A stretch of DNA of 64,000 bases from assembly GCA_019638235.1 (NCBI GenBank), contig JAHBUE010000002.1, positions 186,001-250,000 on the forward strand. Direction: 5' to 3'. A program made the position numbers and the translations under genes. This DNA comes from Cyclobacteriaceae bacterium (GTDB taxonomy: Bacteria > Bacteroidota > Bacteroidia > Cytophagales > Cyclobacteriaceae). Shown in pieces: positions 12,801-19,730 of this stretch. The stretch's first letter is position 1. The number at the start of each line of letters is the position of its first letter. The notes beneath the pieces are model-generated. The model had not been told where the DNA came from and made no database searches. It worked only from the letters and a program-made list of their open reading frames with translations.

Positions 12801-14236
12801 TCCGTAGTCAAATTGTAATTACCCGAAGTTACATCGGTTATAGGTATTGATGCTGGTGCTCCTGCCCCAGTAACACTGTAAATAAATGTTGATGACGGAC
12901 ACAGGTTTCTTGGACCGGAAATGACATTGGGCTGGGGAAGAGCAGGCCTTCTTTCCAATGTTACCTCTGTCGGTGCACTGCGACAGTTTCCCAACGCAAC
13001 ACTCGACTCTGCTGTTACCCACCAATGTTTTCGCTGACCGGCATTAATCTGGCCATTGCCTCCTCCTGACCCCGGTGCCCAGGAAGCGCCAACAGCTACT
13101 TGTGTAGTCTGGGCAGGGCTTGTCCACCAACGATAAGTAAAGGGGCCGCCTGGCCCTCCACCACTTGCATTTAGTGTTCTCGAATCATCCTGACAGATAG
13201 CACGGCTGGGGACTGTGGGGGGGTTGGGGGAGTCAATAATACGTATCAGAGCAGTTCTTTCAACGGGGGGGTTATCGCCATTGATAAAATCACCATTTAC
13301 AGGGGTGTTAGTGAAATTGTTAGAATATGGGTTACAGAAATTCCAGTACTTTATGGTTACCTGGAACTCATCGCCAACTACTGGAAACCCCGCGCCAAAA
13401 CCACCGGGTGCTGTCATTTCTAATGTAGGCCTTCGCCTTCCGTCATTAATCACAACATTCGGAGTCATTAAAAAAACCCCGCGCGGATCCTGGTAATTCG
13501 AGCCAGCCGCAGCCGGCATTAAAACACCATCTACCGATACATTAGGAATCCGTGATGCTACGCCAGGATTATTGGTGTTGTACACAATCTGCTGCCAGCG
13601 GATTTGCTGGTTAGGGTCAGTTATAGGAGCGTTGGGGGGGAAACTGGATGGGTAGTTTGCATTACAGTTAAAGTTTGTTACATCATTAAAAATAACGCTG
13701 ATATCTACACCTTCACAAACTTCATGAACGTTATTTCCAGAAGTTGGCGAGATTAACTGCACCAAACCCTGGTTATACTGATCCGTACGCCACGATGAAA
13801 TAACCTGGGTTTGCCGGGTAGCTGTACAAGAATTTCCATCGGTAACAAACACCATCACCACCTGATAGTCGCATTCGCCTGCAGCAGGGCCGGGAAAAGT
13901 GCGCGGTGCAGTTACAGTATAGACATAAGAAGGACCAGGAGCTACAACATAACTTGCAGGATTAACCACCACAATGGTAGTGGCTGGCATCTGGCCATCA
14001 TTCCAGTCAAACCTGACCCGGTATGCAGGCCCCGCAGGTAACGGGGCCGTAAACCGTATCGTGTACTCAAGAGTCGCATCAACAGGTGCACATTTACCAT
14101 TCGGAAATTGATTACTACCGGTTCCCAATGAAGGTGGTAAATCAGCGCAAGTTTGTGCGTAGCTATACTGGCTAAGCAAAAGGAGTATTAAAGCAATAAC
14201 AAATGAGATACTCTTTGTCTCAATTCTCTTATTCAT
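869..14236 (-). CDS. Giant secreted repeat protein with type IX (CHU_C / gliding motility) C-terminal sorting domain, SprB-like adhesin candidate
   Basis: A 4,455-residue protein with an N-terminal signal peptide (residues 1-27, ending SQYSYAQ). Residues about 28-1750 are diverse Ig/PKD-like modules, with a separate beta-rich insertion at about 955-1120. Residues about 1750-3075 are 14 consecutive modules of about 95 residues, each with a VCS...F.F.PQ..ITNG start, a FTWTA core, LTGG, and a YTVTPTS..GC.G...TITVPV end. Three further modules of a second type follow (about 3076-3400), then mixed modules and two true PKD domains (YDWDFG, FLWNFGD). The last about 105 residues (IPNAFTPDPSGPNGG...FDRWGNLIFE...WDGYDRNGNLLPAGVYVYKL) are the gliding motility-associated C-terminal domain, a type B sorting signal for the type IX secretion system. 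The protein is expected to be exported and cell-surface bound or released, as an adhesin or gliding component; the ligand cannot be read from sequence. It is followed by a PorP/SprF gene and is transcribed divergently from pyrG. Confidence 0.9.
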   Translation of the reverse strand: MNKRIETKSISFVIALILLLLSQYSYAQTCADLPPSLGTGSNQFPNGKCAPVDATLEYTIRFTAPLPAGPAYRVRFDWNDGQMPATTIVVVNPASYVVAPGPSYVYTVTAPRTFPGPAAGECDYQVVMVFVTDGNSCTATRQTQVISSWRTDQYNQGLVQLISPTSGNNVHEVCEGVDISVIFNDVTNFNCNANYPSSFPPNAPITDPNQQIRWQQIVYNTNNPGVASRIPNVSVDGVLMPAAAGSNYQDPRGVFLMTPNVVINDGRRRPTLEMTAPGGFGAGFPVVGDEFQVTIKYWNFCNPYSNNFTNTPVNGDFINGDNPPVERTALIRIIDSPNPPTVPSRAICQDDSRTLNASGGGPGGPFTYRWWTSPAQTTQVAVGASWAPGSGGGNGQINAGQRKHWWVTAESSVALGNCRSAPTEVTLERRPALPQPNVISGPRNLCPSSTFIYSVTGAGAPASIPITDVTSGNYNLTTEYFWTVPTGWTINSGQGTQSITVTTGAAVAGGNVTVERRYTTAPQCGNSRSLAVNVRARPTASILPDPATLCEGETLQLDGNPTLPPSAGGGNPFNPTILVPGGHTWSGASILDATDIQQPTVQASAPSGTHNLNYVVTADFGGGVTCSSTPAPRTVTISANPNPADTGPDQLLCQVSLTSNPLGGSDPAPNTGQWTLVSGPGTVNFNPGPTTPNATATVSTNGIYVFRWTINPPCGSSAEITVDFGTTPPASNAGNNDDTCGFTYTLNGNDPTFATGTWAHVSGPGTSSFSPNVNARNAQVTVTVPGTYRYSWTLSSGTCDPSDDFVDIVFRNPPTVTAPAGFTTCLDNPPTPAFNVNLSGTFGGGASSARWERVTGSGTFQSSGGANGNFDNTNPVEDIYIPTAADFTAGSVQLRLVTDDPTGACTPVNDPVTITFDRLPAPAVAGPDFSTCDPDVNLAATPANNGGTGTWSVGNALYYETFPASDNGLGLIGPTGAATFNHPGGNWSVEVPAASLTAATDYIQVVGGAMEIRDVDNEVVWRSSVVPITAIPNVTVSIQLAEDGGMEIAPLDYIRAFYSINGGPEILIGQIEGNSTVNNTFETFTVNGLTGNTIQIIVRALNNADDERHKFDNVFVSGAGTTLPFIVDVNDPLTAVNGLPVGNTTFTWTVTSALGVCSSTNDQVTVTRHALPDNTDPLPPLCEDTPGSGDATITLAYLNTLDDVITGIPSSTGRTVQYFTDAGRTIPFTGPDVVSHGEILYTRVTRTDVTPGCTQDGIITFTVNTSPAIANLNPDFCEEDIGGGVINNVDLTFYNAAVADGIVANRSVAWFTDVTLTTPVASPTDVDGVSDGTSFFARVTNTATNCHNVAEVEFRINPRPGINPIIGGTNVCVGPTTVLYQIQTINAGSTYSWNLPADNPGIYQRFAGGGPNDFFVLLQFPGLTNAPNPDVYNISVTETSADNCVGDPQVFQITVESSPTANVINGPDPVCKQQTGVVYQTASSNPLSTYTWSVIAGDAAIVGAASGTGLSQVTVDFGTANSATLRVSEVSPTGCSGAAATLVITANDRPVMTSLPLASLCSGQATQDELTLTSSIPSTFSWVVTSVTGLVNGASVGDNGTGQISQVLTNFSGAVGSVTYRVTPTSAPGGCAGPAQDVVVTVNPAPVVASGQTRIICSSQPVNKEIFLSPLNLPSGTVFNWSAPVMSDGSTQGSAGTNVASGIPGTLHITDVLVNTSSTPITATYTITPTSGAGCLGVAETIVITINPEPTADNSIATVFCSDVAFSINPQANITNGLTSSFTWTAFYPPGLTGGAINGVGSINESLTNITTGQLSAVYTVTPTSASGCAGATFTITVPVNPKPVGANTAVAVVCSDEAFNFDPQTFITNGVAATFTWTASYPAGLTGGAANGVGNVVGTLVNQTNIQLNAVFTVTPTSTPDGCVGTPFTVTVPVNPEPVGVNSTKAVVCSDTPFSFDPQAEINNGVSASFTWTAVYPTGITGGITNGTGPVAETLTNLSGGVLNVVYTIIPRSAFNCDGDPFTITVPIDTEPVGDDLTEAAQCSNVAFDFDPQLYITNGVISTFTWTAAYDPGLSGGAGNGTGNLAETLVNLTPNQLNAVYTVVPIAVGGGCVGNPPFVITVPVNPQPVANPQTKPVVCSNEAFDFDPQTQITNSVASTFTWTATYPGGLTGGAGNGTGNVAETLVNVTAGQLSAVYTVTPTSVDGCTGAIFTITVPVNPEPVGADVIKSAACSNVSFSFNPQLDITNGVAANFTWTAVYAPGLTGGATNGTGTINETLENVTGGVLNAVYTVTPTSTATTGCPGASFTITVPVNPEPVGADDTKTIVCSDVAFNFNLQLDITNGVTSTFAWTASYEPGLSGGAGFGTSNIAETLTNLSGTTLNATYTVTPTSNPEGCAGNPFTIIVPIGSEPVAGNSTKLPVCSGTPFNFDPQAEISNGTTATFVWTAVYPAGLTGGDVNGTGVINQTLTNQTGGQLNAVYTITPTAGTCVGSNFTITVPVNPEPVGSNASRPPVCSDVLFSFNPQNDIINGVASSFTWTAVYDTDLTGGAGAGNGLLSERLVNLTGGVLTAVYTVTPTSNLPAGCVGSSFTVTIQVNPQPVGVDAIKAAVCSDVPFSFNPQLEISNGVNSSFSWVAAYPAEITGGAGSGNGAVAETLTNLSNAQHSVVYTVTPSSSPEGCAGASFTITVPINPEPLAINTVKTPVCSDEAFSFNPQDNVSNSITATYTWTAVYDPGLTGGANNGSGFVAEALNNVSGGTLNAVYTITPTSTITNCVGSTFTITVPVRSEPVGADDIKAVVCSGVPFNFNPQLDITNGINSAFSWTAIYDGALTGGSGSGTGAIAETLVNNTGTVLNAEYTVTPTSTNGCPGVPFTIIVPVSSEPVGADATKLPVCSNTPFSFDPQDEITNGIISAFTWTANYDFGLTGGVANGTGNVTGTLQNLTGFVLNAVFTVTPASGGSCPGSTFTITVPINSQPVGANVTRPAVCSDDAFNLNPQDDITNLVPSTFTWTATYAPGITGGIGAGSGNLAETLHNETGGPLNAVYTVTPTSDPDGCVGNPFVITVPVNPEPVLNPNLDVTVCSDSRTNIVLATNGLSVPATSYNIISINVPGGLTPAPGNSIVQPGVNANAIANDRFTNVTNGDLTVEYTLVPISAQGCLGDPAVVLVTVNPEPVIDPALSPLPACSDVTTGVLLAVAPGSIAAVSYNITQINWDLGLQPGPGNASIGNGQPATAIQNDFFTNTTNSPLQARYRVVPVSADGCLGDEGTVIFTVNPAPSMAANLDAIVCSNETSNIILGTSPTSAIAVSYDIISIVVDGGLTPVTFNGTPRITTDINEIRNDVFANNTNSVLTVTYSVVPVTAAGCRGPAHAIVLRVEPAVVAAPVNNSTDICSNALTNIVLNSPTVPSAGIITFNYQAFASSGLVSGFFPIQSNLPQGHIIADNLVNNDDTPQTVTYRITPVANGAKTGNGCTGNFVDVVVSIEPKPKVTITPTQTTVCEGIPTGFSLTSATVPSSGTVEFELVSVVATGGVTGFSPVGSIFTNNSMLDDILDNPTAVTQTVTYTLRPQTPAVGCVGDGVQIVVTVNPRPTIIASSLAEQICSGSNINISFTYDVVNTFGVWTVAADANVVGASPGAGSLLFQTLFNNSNTPGNVVYTVTPTSPAGCEGTPVVINVVVDPIPSVTGLPPAITVCDNDGINVPLTSPVAGTVFNWTATPSSANITGFTSPNTGNSITETLNNADFFPGTILYQVIPTGPAPSSCVGNPATMVVTVAPTVGGRWLTSDLAMCVGQTQFLVLQLDGQPPFTATYTATDANGTTTFPLTGLGNIRVIPVSPTITTTYELTAVSDINGCPFTPAGETVTVTVGETDATFSIVGPVDGCSPFTAEFQYNQVAGVTYTWRWFDGTETIFTAATTQANATITHQFVNPSPTGTISYKVTLQTTLDPPLDICQDVHFETISVFPEIFVNIFPDKDEICSGETINFFNSSIGAATHRWFYRVQGNVGQELDVRSTQQVSYTFTNTTTQNPIIYEVVYVANNGNCPSPEYIIPITVYREVTASFTETLDDFAGGFANAVFTNTSTPLDLTDFQYDWDFGIGSNPSTGSGIGTQNVQYNSFGPRDVRLTAINLAAQANGLDCSSTETKTIVVNLPPLAAGFTYTPQAACFPAEIEVNSSASTGVDMFEWTVRDQNGRVAALSTAPNPIFFIANPGEYTIFLKVSNSITGQVLFTDNSATPIQIYQNPMAAFQARPTTLFVPDTELITFNFSQPTNVPADEVSFLWNFGDTNDVVTRLLGEPDPTYFYPVEGRYTITLVMQEIRGSVVCTDTARQEIVAREGGQVRIPNAFTPDPSGPNGGVQGPGGVNDVFLPFVRGINLNEPNSFNMQIFDRWGNLIFESRNSPGQPLRGWDGYDRNGNLLPAGVYVYKLVLRLVDGQRTTQIGDVTLIR
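5010..8990 (-). repeat. 14 tandem protein-coding repeats of about 282-288 bp inside the giant gene
   Basis: Landmarks resembling GGTTCAGGATTAACCGGAAC recur at about 5017, 5293, 5575, 5858, 6142, 6427, 6715, 6992, 7277, 7566, 7848, 8137, 8418, 8702 and 8985, a regular period of about 283 bp. Each unit encodes one module of about 95 residues with two conserved cysteines (VCS and GC.G). The units have diverged at the DNA level (synonymous and amino-acid changes), so this is an old array rather than a recent expansion, though enough identity remains for recombination between units. Region 4030-5010 holds three copies of a longer module type of about 105-110 residues. Confidence 0.9.
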
Positions 14237-14256
14237 GGGCGACTAAACAATCCGTT

Positions 14257-14286
14257 AAAATATAAATACTCTTCCGATAAGCCAAA
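14257..14286 (-). promoter_or_regulatory. Candidate promoter of the giant adhesin gene
   Basis: On the minus strand a TTTG (14286-14283) is followed after 18 nt by TATATTTT (14264-14257), close to the Bacteroidota pattern TTTG-N19-TAnnTTTG. It would start transcription about 15 nt before the ATG at 14236. The last base of the -7 box differs from consensus, so this is a fair but not certain call. Confidence 0.45.
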
Positions 14287-14395
14287 CATACAGACAAATT
14301 CAAGTTTTGAATACGGTAGCCCGGAGTTTTGTAACCTCCATGTATTCTTTCCCGGAATCATCAACATTGGTCTTAGTTTATTAGCCCTAAACCCT

Positions 14396-14403
14396 TACCT
14401 TTG
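14396..14403 (+). promoter_or_regulatory. pyrG promoter -7 box (TACCTTTG)
   Basis: TACCTTTG matches the Bacteroidota -7 consensus TAnnTTTG and lies 19 nt before the pyrG ATG at 14423. A TTGG at 14367-14370 could be the upstream element but is spaced a little far (26 nt). The 186-bp gap between the divergent giant gene and pyrG holds this box and the opposing one at 14257-14286. Confidence 0.6.
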
Positions 14404-14422
14404 CACCCCGTAACAACCATCC

Positions 14423-16042
14423 ATGTCGGCAGCAAAATATATCTTCGTTACGGGGGGGGTGACCTCATCCTTAGGAAAAGGCATCATTTCAGCTTCTTTG
14501 GGCAAGCTTTTACAGGCCCGGGGCTTTAATGTTACCATACAAAAGTTCGATCCCTATATTAATATAGACCCCGGAACGCTTAACCCCTACGAACACGGGG
14601 AATGCTACGTAACCAATGATGGCGCTGAAACCGACCTCGACCTGGGGCATTATGAGCGTTTTTTGAACGTGCCTACCTCTCAGGCCAATAATGTTACTAC
14701 CGGGCGCATCTATAATAATGTTATTACCAAAGAACGCCAGGGCGAGTACCTCGGTAAAACCGTCCAGGTGATCCCGCACATAACGGATGAGATCAAGCGT
14801 AATCTTTACCTGTTGGGAGAGAGTGGCAACTATGATTTTATTATAACTGAAATTGGCGGCTCGGTGGGTGATATTGAATCGTTGCCCTTTATTGAAGCGG
14901 TGCGCCAGGTGCGCTGGGATCTTGGCCCGAACAATGCCTTAGTCATTCACCTTACGCTTATCCCCTACCTGAAGGCGGCTAAGGAACTAAAAACAAAACC
15001 TACCCAACATTCTGTTAAGGAATTACTTTCTTACGGAGTACAACCCGATATTCTTGTATGTCGCACGGAAATGTCGTTACCGTTAGATATACGAAAAAAG
15101 TTAGCCCTGTTTTGCAACGTGCATCTCAATTCGGTTATAGAAGCCATCGATGCCGATACGATTTACGATGTGCCCATATTAATGAGAAAAGAAAAGTTAG
15201 ATGAGCGTGTGTTAGCCAAAATGAAGGTTCAAAGCAAAACGGAACCTGATCTTGAACAATGGAAAGACTTTCTCGGCAAACTGAAAAACCCTATTGAAGA
15301 AGTGACCATCGGGTTGGTAGGTAAATATGTTACCCTGCCGGATGCCTATAAATCTATTGTCGAGGCTTTTGTTCATGCCGGGGCGCAGAACGATTGCCGG
15401 GTAAACCTGAAATGGATTTCATCGGAAGACATTCAAAAAGAAAGTGTTGAGTCTATTGTAAAAGGACTTCATGGGGTATTGGTAGCGCCCGGTTTTGGCG
15501 AACGCGGCATGGAAGGAAAAATTGAAGCCATAAAATTTGTGCGCGAAAACAAGGTTCCGTTTTTTGGCATTTGCCTGGGGATGCAATGCTCCGTGATTGA
15601 GTTTGCCCGCCACGTTGTTGGCCTCGACCACGCCAGTTCAACCGAACTGAGTCCTAAAACAAAGTACCCGGTCATCGACCTGATGGAAGCGCAGAAGAAA
15701 ATTACCGCAAAAGGCGGAACCATGCGATTGGGCGCATACACCTGTAAACTTAAAAAAGGCAGTAAAGCTGCAAATGCCTATGGCGAAACTACCATCCAGG
15801 AGCGCCATCGCCATCGTTATGAATTTAACAATGCGTATTTAGAAAAACTTGAAGAAGCCGGCCTAAAGGCCGTAGGTATAAATCCTGAATCAAACCTTGT
15901 AGAGGTTGTTGAACTTAAAGAGCATCCGTGGTTTATCGGGGTGCAGTATCACCCTGAACTTCGCAGCACGGTAATGAACCCACACCCGCTGTTCGTAAGT
16001 TTTGTTAAGGCGTGTATTAATTTTAAGGGGATTAGGAATTAG
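14423..16042 (+). CDS. pyrG: CTP synthase (glutamine hydrolysing)
   Basis: Makes CTP from UTP, ATP and glutamine, the last step of pyrimidine nucleotide synthesis in the cytoplasm. The 539-residue length is typical. The N-terminal amidoligase domain opens with [20 protein letters not shown] (P-loop) and carries the conserved stretch [20 protein letters not shown]. The C-terminal glutamine amidotransferase domain starts near residue 290 and has the nucleophile loop [10 protein letters not shown] (cysteine at residue 384) and the catalytic HPE in QYHPELRS. It is the first gene of the plus-strand run, has its own promoter box, and yidC follows after 59 nt. Confidence 0.97.
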   Translation: MSAAKYIFVTGGVTSSLGKGIISASLGKLLQARGFNVTIQKFDPYINIDPGTLNPYEHGECYVTNDGAETDLDLGHYERFLNVPTSQANNVTTGRIYNNVITKERQGEYLGKTVQVIPHITDEIKRNLYLLGESGNYDFIITEIGGSVGDIESLPFIEAVRQVRWDLGPNNALVIHLTLIPYLKAAKELKTKPTQHSVKELLSYGVQPDILVCRTEMSLPLDIRKKLALFCNVHLNSVIEAIDADTIYDVPILMRKEKLDERVLAKMKVQSKTEPDLEQWKDFLGKLKNPIEEVTIGLVGKYVTLPDAYKSIVEAFVHAGAQNDCRVNLKWISSEDIQKESVESIVKGLHGVLVAPGFGERGMEGKIEAIKFVRENKVPFFGICLGMQCSVIEFARHVVGLDHASSTELSPKTKYPVIDLMEAQKKITAKGGTMRLGAYTCKLKKGSKAANAYGETTIQERHRHRYEFNNAYLEKLEEAGLKAVGINPESNLVEVVELKEHPWFIGVQYHPELRSTVMNPHPLFVSFVKACINFKGIRN

Positions 16043-16101
16043 GGATTATTTAACGAAAAATTTTAACTTATATACTTCAAACTTTTAGACTTTAAAATTC
16101 A

Positions 16102-17901
16102 ATGGATAGAAACTCAGCCATAGGCCTGACACTCATAGCAGCAGTATTATTTGTTTACTTTACCTGGTTTGCAGCAAAGCCCAATCTTGAAACTAAACCG
16201 ATAGCCGAAACTCCGGTAAGCGAAGCTCCGGTACAACAACAACCCGAGCCTACCGACAGCCTGAACGTACAGGTTAGTGTGGAAACAGAGGAGCCCGCAC
16301 AAACAGAGGAAATCACTACTATCAACACAAAAGATGTAACTGTTTCGTTTACTAACAAAGGTGGCGTTATCCGCGAACTTGAATTACTGAACTACAAAAC
16401 CTATCGCGGTAAGCCGTTGCTGTTGGTTGACCCTTCATCAAATTCGTTTAAACTCAAAACCCGTTACAACGGGCAGGACATTGACCTGAACAGTTTGTTT
16501 TATACGGCATCGCAAACAAAACGTGGCGATACTACCCTTGTTACTTTTACACGCGCGCTTTCTGAAAATACCCAACTCATTCAGCAATATGCTATTCCGC
16601 CTTCAGGGTATAAAATCGGGTACGACCTGAAAATAACCGGTGGGGCGAATAATTTTTCGGAGCAACTTACCTTAGACTGGCAGAACACGCTTCGCCTGTT
16701 GGAAAAAGATTTAACGGATAGTCGCAATAACACCACAATAACATACCGTCACAATAATTCATTTGACGAACTATCGCAACGCTCTACTTCAACAGAACGC
16801 GAAGTATTAACCGGAAACCTGAACTGGGTTTCTATCAAACAAAAATTCTTCTTAGCCTCCATCATTTCTGAAAAAGGATTTCCGGGTGGTGAAGTGGAAA
16901 CCATTTTTAACGAGTCGGATACCTCGGTGGTAAAAAGAGCGAACGTAAAAATAAACATCCCTACACAAGATGTGGCCAACGGAACAGCTAATTATTCTTT
17001 TTACTTCGGGCCGAACGACTACAAAGAGTTAGGCAAAATCACAGAAGGCTTCGCCAAAAATGTTTACTTAGGTTGGCCCCCGGTGTACTGGATCAACAAG
17101 TTTGTAATCTTCCCGATATTCCACCTGCTTATAAATTGGATCGGCCACTTTGGGATTATCATTATCATCTTAGTTATTCTGTTGCGCATCATTTTATTGC
17201 CACTCTCCTACCGCTCGTACCTGAGTATGGCAAAAATGAAGATACTGAAGCCTGAATTGGACGAAATAAAAGAAAGGGTTGGCGATGACATGACCAAGGT
17301 GCAGCAGGAGCAAATGAAGTTGTACCAACAGGCAGGTGTAAATCCGTTAAGCGGTTGTATTCCGCTTGTGCTTCAAATGCCCATTCTGTTCGCCATGTTT
17401 TATTTATTCCCGAACAGTATTGAGTTGCGGCAACAATCATTTCTGTGGGCAGACGACCTCTCCACGTATGATTCAATTTTAAATCTTCCGTTCTCCATTC
17501 CGTTTTATGGCGATCACGTAAGCTTGTTCACAATTCTGATGACAGCCTCAACCCTTATTTACACCTGGCAAAACAACCAGATGACAACCGTGCAAGGGCC
17601 TATGAAGTCCATGACCTACATGATGCCGATTATCTTTTTGTTTGTACTAAATTCATTTCCTGCAGGCTTGAGCTACTACTACTTTATTACCAACCTGGTT
17701 ACGTTTGGTCAGCAGGCCATCATCAAACGTTTTGTTAATGAAGACAAAATCAAGAAAGTAATGGAAGACCACCGGAAAAAGGTGGTATCAGGTAATGTGA
17801 AGAAATCGCGGTTTATGAGCAAACTCGAAGATGCCATGAAAGCCAGTGAAGAAGCGAGGAAACAAGCGGAAGAAAACAAGAAGAAGCGGAAAAAGAATTA
17901 A
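16102..17901 (+). CDS. yidC: Membrane protein insertase YidC
   Basis: Inserts and folds inner-membrane proteins, alone or with the Sec translocon. The 599-residue protein has the Gram-negative layout: an N-terminal membrane anchor (about residues 5-22), a Pro/Glu/Thr-rich linker, a large periplasmic beta domain (about 60-330), then the conserved multi-span insertase core with LLPLSYRSYLSMAKMKILKP and GVNPLSGCIPLVLQMPILFA, and a Lys-rich cytoplasmic tail that may touch the ribosome. Spacing of 59 nt from pyrG is compatible with co-transcription. The 145-nt gap to parA holds the parA control region described separately. Confidence 0.97.
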   Translation: MDRNSAIGLTLIAAVLFVYFTWFAAKPNLETKPIAETPVSEAPVQQQPEPTDSLNVQVSVETEEPAQTEEITTINTKDVTVSFTNKGGVIRELELLNYKTYRGKPLLLVDPSSNSFKLKTRYNGQDIDLNSLFYTASQTKRGDTTLVTFTRALSENTQLIQQYAIPPSGYKIGYDLKITGGANNFSEQLTLDWQNTLRLLEKDLTDSRNNTTITYRHNNSFDELSQRSTSTEREVLTGNLNWVSIKQKFFLASIISEKGFPGGEVETIFNESDTSVVKRANVKINIPTQDVANGTANYSFYFGPNDYKELGKITEGFAKNVYLGWPPVYWINKFVIFPIFHLLINWIGHFGIIIIILVILLRIILLPLSYRSYLSMAKMKILKPELDEIKERVGDDMTKVQQEQMKLYQQAGVNPLSGCIPLVLQMPILFAMFYLFPNSIELRQQSFLWADDLSTYDSILNLPFSIPFYGDHVSLFTILMTASTLIYTWQNNQMTTVQGPMKSMTYMMPIIFLFVLNSFPAGLSYYYFITNLVTFGQQAIIKRFVNEDKIKKVMEDHRKKVVSGNVKKSRFMSKLEDAMKASEEARKQAEENKKKRKKN

Positions 17902-17915
17902 CATTCACCTGTGCA

Positions 17916-17950
17916 TGGAATGTGGACAAATACGTTCCACAAGGTTCCAC
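17916..17950. promoter_or_regulatory. Inverted and direct repeats upstream of parAB, parS-half-site-like
   Basis: TGGAATGTGG (17916-17925) faces CCACAAGGTTCCA (17937-17949), forming an imperfect palindrome. Within it GTTCCAC occurs twice in direct orientation, at 17934-17940 and 17944-17950, exactly 10 bp apart. GTTCCAC is also the half-site of the general parS palindrome (TGTTCCACGTGGAACA), but no full parS is present here. It could be an operator for ParA/ParB autoregulation; this is inference from position and motif. Confidence 0.4.
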
Positions 17951-17968
17951 GCCCCGCCATCAATCGTC

Positions 17969-17976
17969 TATATTTG
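17969..17976 (+). promoter_or_regulatory. parA promoter -7 box (TATATTTG)
   Basis: TATATTTG fits TAnnTTTG. It would place the start of transcription at about 17981, just inside the first hairpin of the parA leader, and the palindrome at 17916-17950 lies where a -33 element and operator would be. No clear TTTG -33 element is seen. Confidence 0.5.
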
Positions 17977-17977
17977 C

Positions 17978-18010
17978 AGTCCTGATGCGAGCCATCAGGA
18001 CTCATTTTTT
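17978..18010 (+). terminator. Perfect 10-bp hairpin followed by T-run between yidC and parA
   Basis: AGTCCTGATG (17978-17987) and CATCAGGACT (17993-18002) are exact inverse complements around a 5-nt loop, followed by CATTTTTT. This is the form of an intrinsic terminator for yidC, but it also lies right at the predicted parA transcription start, so it may instead, or also, act in the parA leader. Confidence 0.65.
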
Positions 18011-18017
18011 AAACTCG

Positions 18018-18038
18018 TTTACCTGAAAAACAGGTAAA
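18018..18038 (+). promoter_or_regulatory. Second leader hairpin just before the parA start codon
   Basis: TTTACCTG (18018-18025) and CAGGTAAA (18031-18038) are exact inverse complements around an AAAAA loop, ending 8 nt before the ATG at 18047. It would fold in the ribosome-binding area of the parA mRNA and could limit translation initiation. No T-run follows on the plus strand. Confidence 0.4.
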
Positions 18039-18046
18039 AATTAACT

Positions 18047-18835
18047 ATGTACGATAAGATGGGAAAGATCATCGCGATTGCAAATCAGAAAGGTGGCGTA
18101 GGTAAAACCACATCCGCCATCAACTTAGCCGCCAGCCTTGCCGTGCTGGAAAAGCGCACACTTTTAGTAGATGCAGACCCGCAGGCAAACTCCACTTCGG
18201 GGCTGGGCATTAACCCGAAAGAAGTGGAAACCGGTTTATATGAATGTATGATTGACGGCATCGACCCGAAAGATGCCATTGTAAAAAATGACCAGCTTAA
18301 ATTTTTAGATATTCTCCCCTCACACATCGACTTAGTGGGCGCTGAAGTAGAAATGGTAAGCATTGCAGGCCGCGAAGAAAAAATGCGTGAGGCCCTGGAA
18401 CGGGTAAAAGATGAATACGATTTTATCATCATCGACTGCTCGCCATCGCTCGGCCTGATAACCATCAACGCGCTTACGGCTGCCGACTCGGTAATCATAC
18501 CGGTGCAATGCGAATATTTTGCATTGGAAGGATTGGGCAAACTATTAAACACCATTAAAATAATTCAAACACGCCTTAACCCCAGGTTGGAGATTGAAGG
18601 CATACTGCTAACGTTATACGATTCGCGCACAAGTCTGGGTAACCAGGTGGTAGAAGAAGTGCGCACGCACTTTAACAAAATGACATTTAAAACCATTATA
18701 CCACGAAACGTCAAGCTGAGCGAGTCGCCCAGCTTTGGGTTGCCGGTAATCGTTCACGATGCAGAAAGCAAAGGCGCCATCAGCTACCTGAACCTGGCAC
18801 ACGAGGTAATTGACAAAAATACGGTTACAGCATGA
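18047..18835 (+). CDS. parA: ParA/Soj family chromosome-partitioning ATPase
   Basis: Dimerises with ATP on nucleoid DNA and, with ParB bound at parS, moves and separates chromosome origins. The 262-residue protein shows the deviant Walker A KGGVGKTT near its N-terminus, [10 protein letters not shown], the Walker B-like [19 protein letters not shown] and the usual end of the family. The ATG at 18047 is used here; the ATG four codons later (18059, [13 protein letters not shown]) matches the usual family start better and is an equal candidate. parB overlaps its stop by 4 bp (ATGA), so the two are translationally coupled. Confidence 0.95.
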   Translation: MYDKMGKIIAIANQKGGVGKTTSAINLAASLAVLEKRTLLVDADPQANSTSGLGINPKEVETGLYECMIDGIDPKDAIVKNDQLKFLDILPSHIDLVGAEVEMVSIAGREEKMREALERVKDEYDFIIIDCSPSLGLITINALTAADSVIIPVQCEYFALEGLGKLLNTIKIIQTRLNPRLEIEGILLTLYDSRTSLGNQVVEEVRTHFNKMTFKTIIPRNVKLSESPSFGLPVIVHDAESKGAISYLNLAHEVIDKNTVTA

Positions 18836-19728
18836 GTAAGAAGAAAGCATTAGGCAGGGGCCTCAACGCCCTGTTAAGCGACAGCGAAAAAGAAGAACGC
18901 TTAGAGTCCGACATTCCGGTAGTTCACTCTTCCCCATCGGGAAGCATATCGGAAATTCCTGTTGAACAAATTGAAGTGAACCCGTTTCAGCCGCGTACGC
19001 ATTTTGATCAGGATGCACTACAAGAGTTAGCCGAGTCCATAAAAGTGCACGGCATTATACAACCGATAACGGTTCGTAAACTTGCCCGCGACCAGTATCA
19101 GCTTATATCAGGCGAGCGCAGGTTTCAGGCATCGCAATTAGCGGGGTTAAAAAAAATTCCGGCTTATGTGCGCTCTGCCGATGACCAGCAAATGCTGGAA
19201 ATGGCGTTAATCGAAAACATACAACGCGAAAACCTGAACGCCATAGAAATCGCGTTAAGCTATCAACGCCTGATTTCGGAATGTAACCTGAAACAGGAAC
19301 AACTTGGAGACAGGGTTGGCAAGAACCGCGCAACCATAACCAATTACCTGCGCCTGCTTAAACTTCCGCCCGATGTACAAATTGCCGTGCGCGATAACCG
19401 CATTACTATGGGGCACGCGCGGGCTATCATTAACGTTGAAAACCCCGACCAGCAACTTTATATCTTTAAAAAGATTTTAACGGAAGACCTTTCGGTGCGG
19501 AAAGTGGAGGAATTAGTGCGCTCCCTGAGCGTGGCCGGTGAGGAAAAAAGTAAAACTGCCTCATCCTCTCCTGCCAATCGCGAAATTTCACATCTTCAGT
19601 CGCAGCTTTCATCGCACTTTGGTACGCGTGTTGTTGTAAAAAGCGATGGCAAAAAAGGCGAGATTAAAATACCCTTTTTGTCGGTAGAAGATTTGAACCG
19701 GATTTTAGACATCCTGAAGATGCAATAA
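18832..19728 (+). CDS. parB: ParB/RepB/Spo0J family partition protein
   Basis: CTPase clamp that loads at parS, spreads on origin-proximal DNA and stimulates ParA. At 298 residues it has the usual layout: basic N-terminal ParA-contact peptide ([13 protein letters not shown]), ParB/Srx-like domain with NPFQPR and [14 protein letters not shown] (about residues 30-120) and [14 protein letters not shown], a KorB-type helix-turn-helix ([19 protein letters not shown]), and a C-terminal dimerisation region after a Ser/Pro linker. Its start codon overlaps the parA stop. parAB usually lie near the replication origin, but no origin or canonical parS was recognised in this window. Confidence 0.95.
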   Translation: MSKKKALGRGLNALLSDSEKEERLESDIPVVHSSPSGSISEIPVEQIEVNPFQPRTHFDQDALQELAESIKVHGIIQPITVRKLARDQYQLISGERRFQASQLAGLKKIPAYVRSADDQQMLEMALIENIQRENLNAIEIALSYQRLISECNLKQEQLGDRVGKNRATITNYLRLLKLPPDVQIAVRDNRITMGHARAIINVENPDQQLYIFKKILTEDLSVRKVEELVRSLSVAGEEKSKTASSSPANREISHLQSQLSSHFGTRVVVKSDGKKGEIKIPFLSVEDLNRILDILKMQ

Positions 19729-19730
19729 AA

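Noticed and set aside
869..14236. Many open frames of 60-170 codons on the plus strand across the giant gene
   Set aside because: They mirror the repeat period, have low-complexity Val/Pro/Thr-rich translations and no promoters; they are shadows of the repetitive coding strand.
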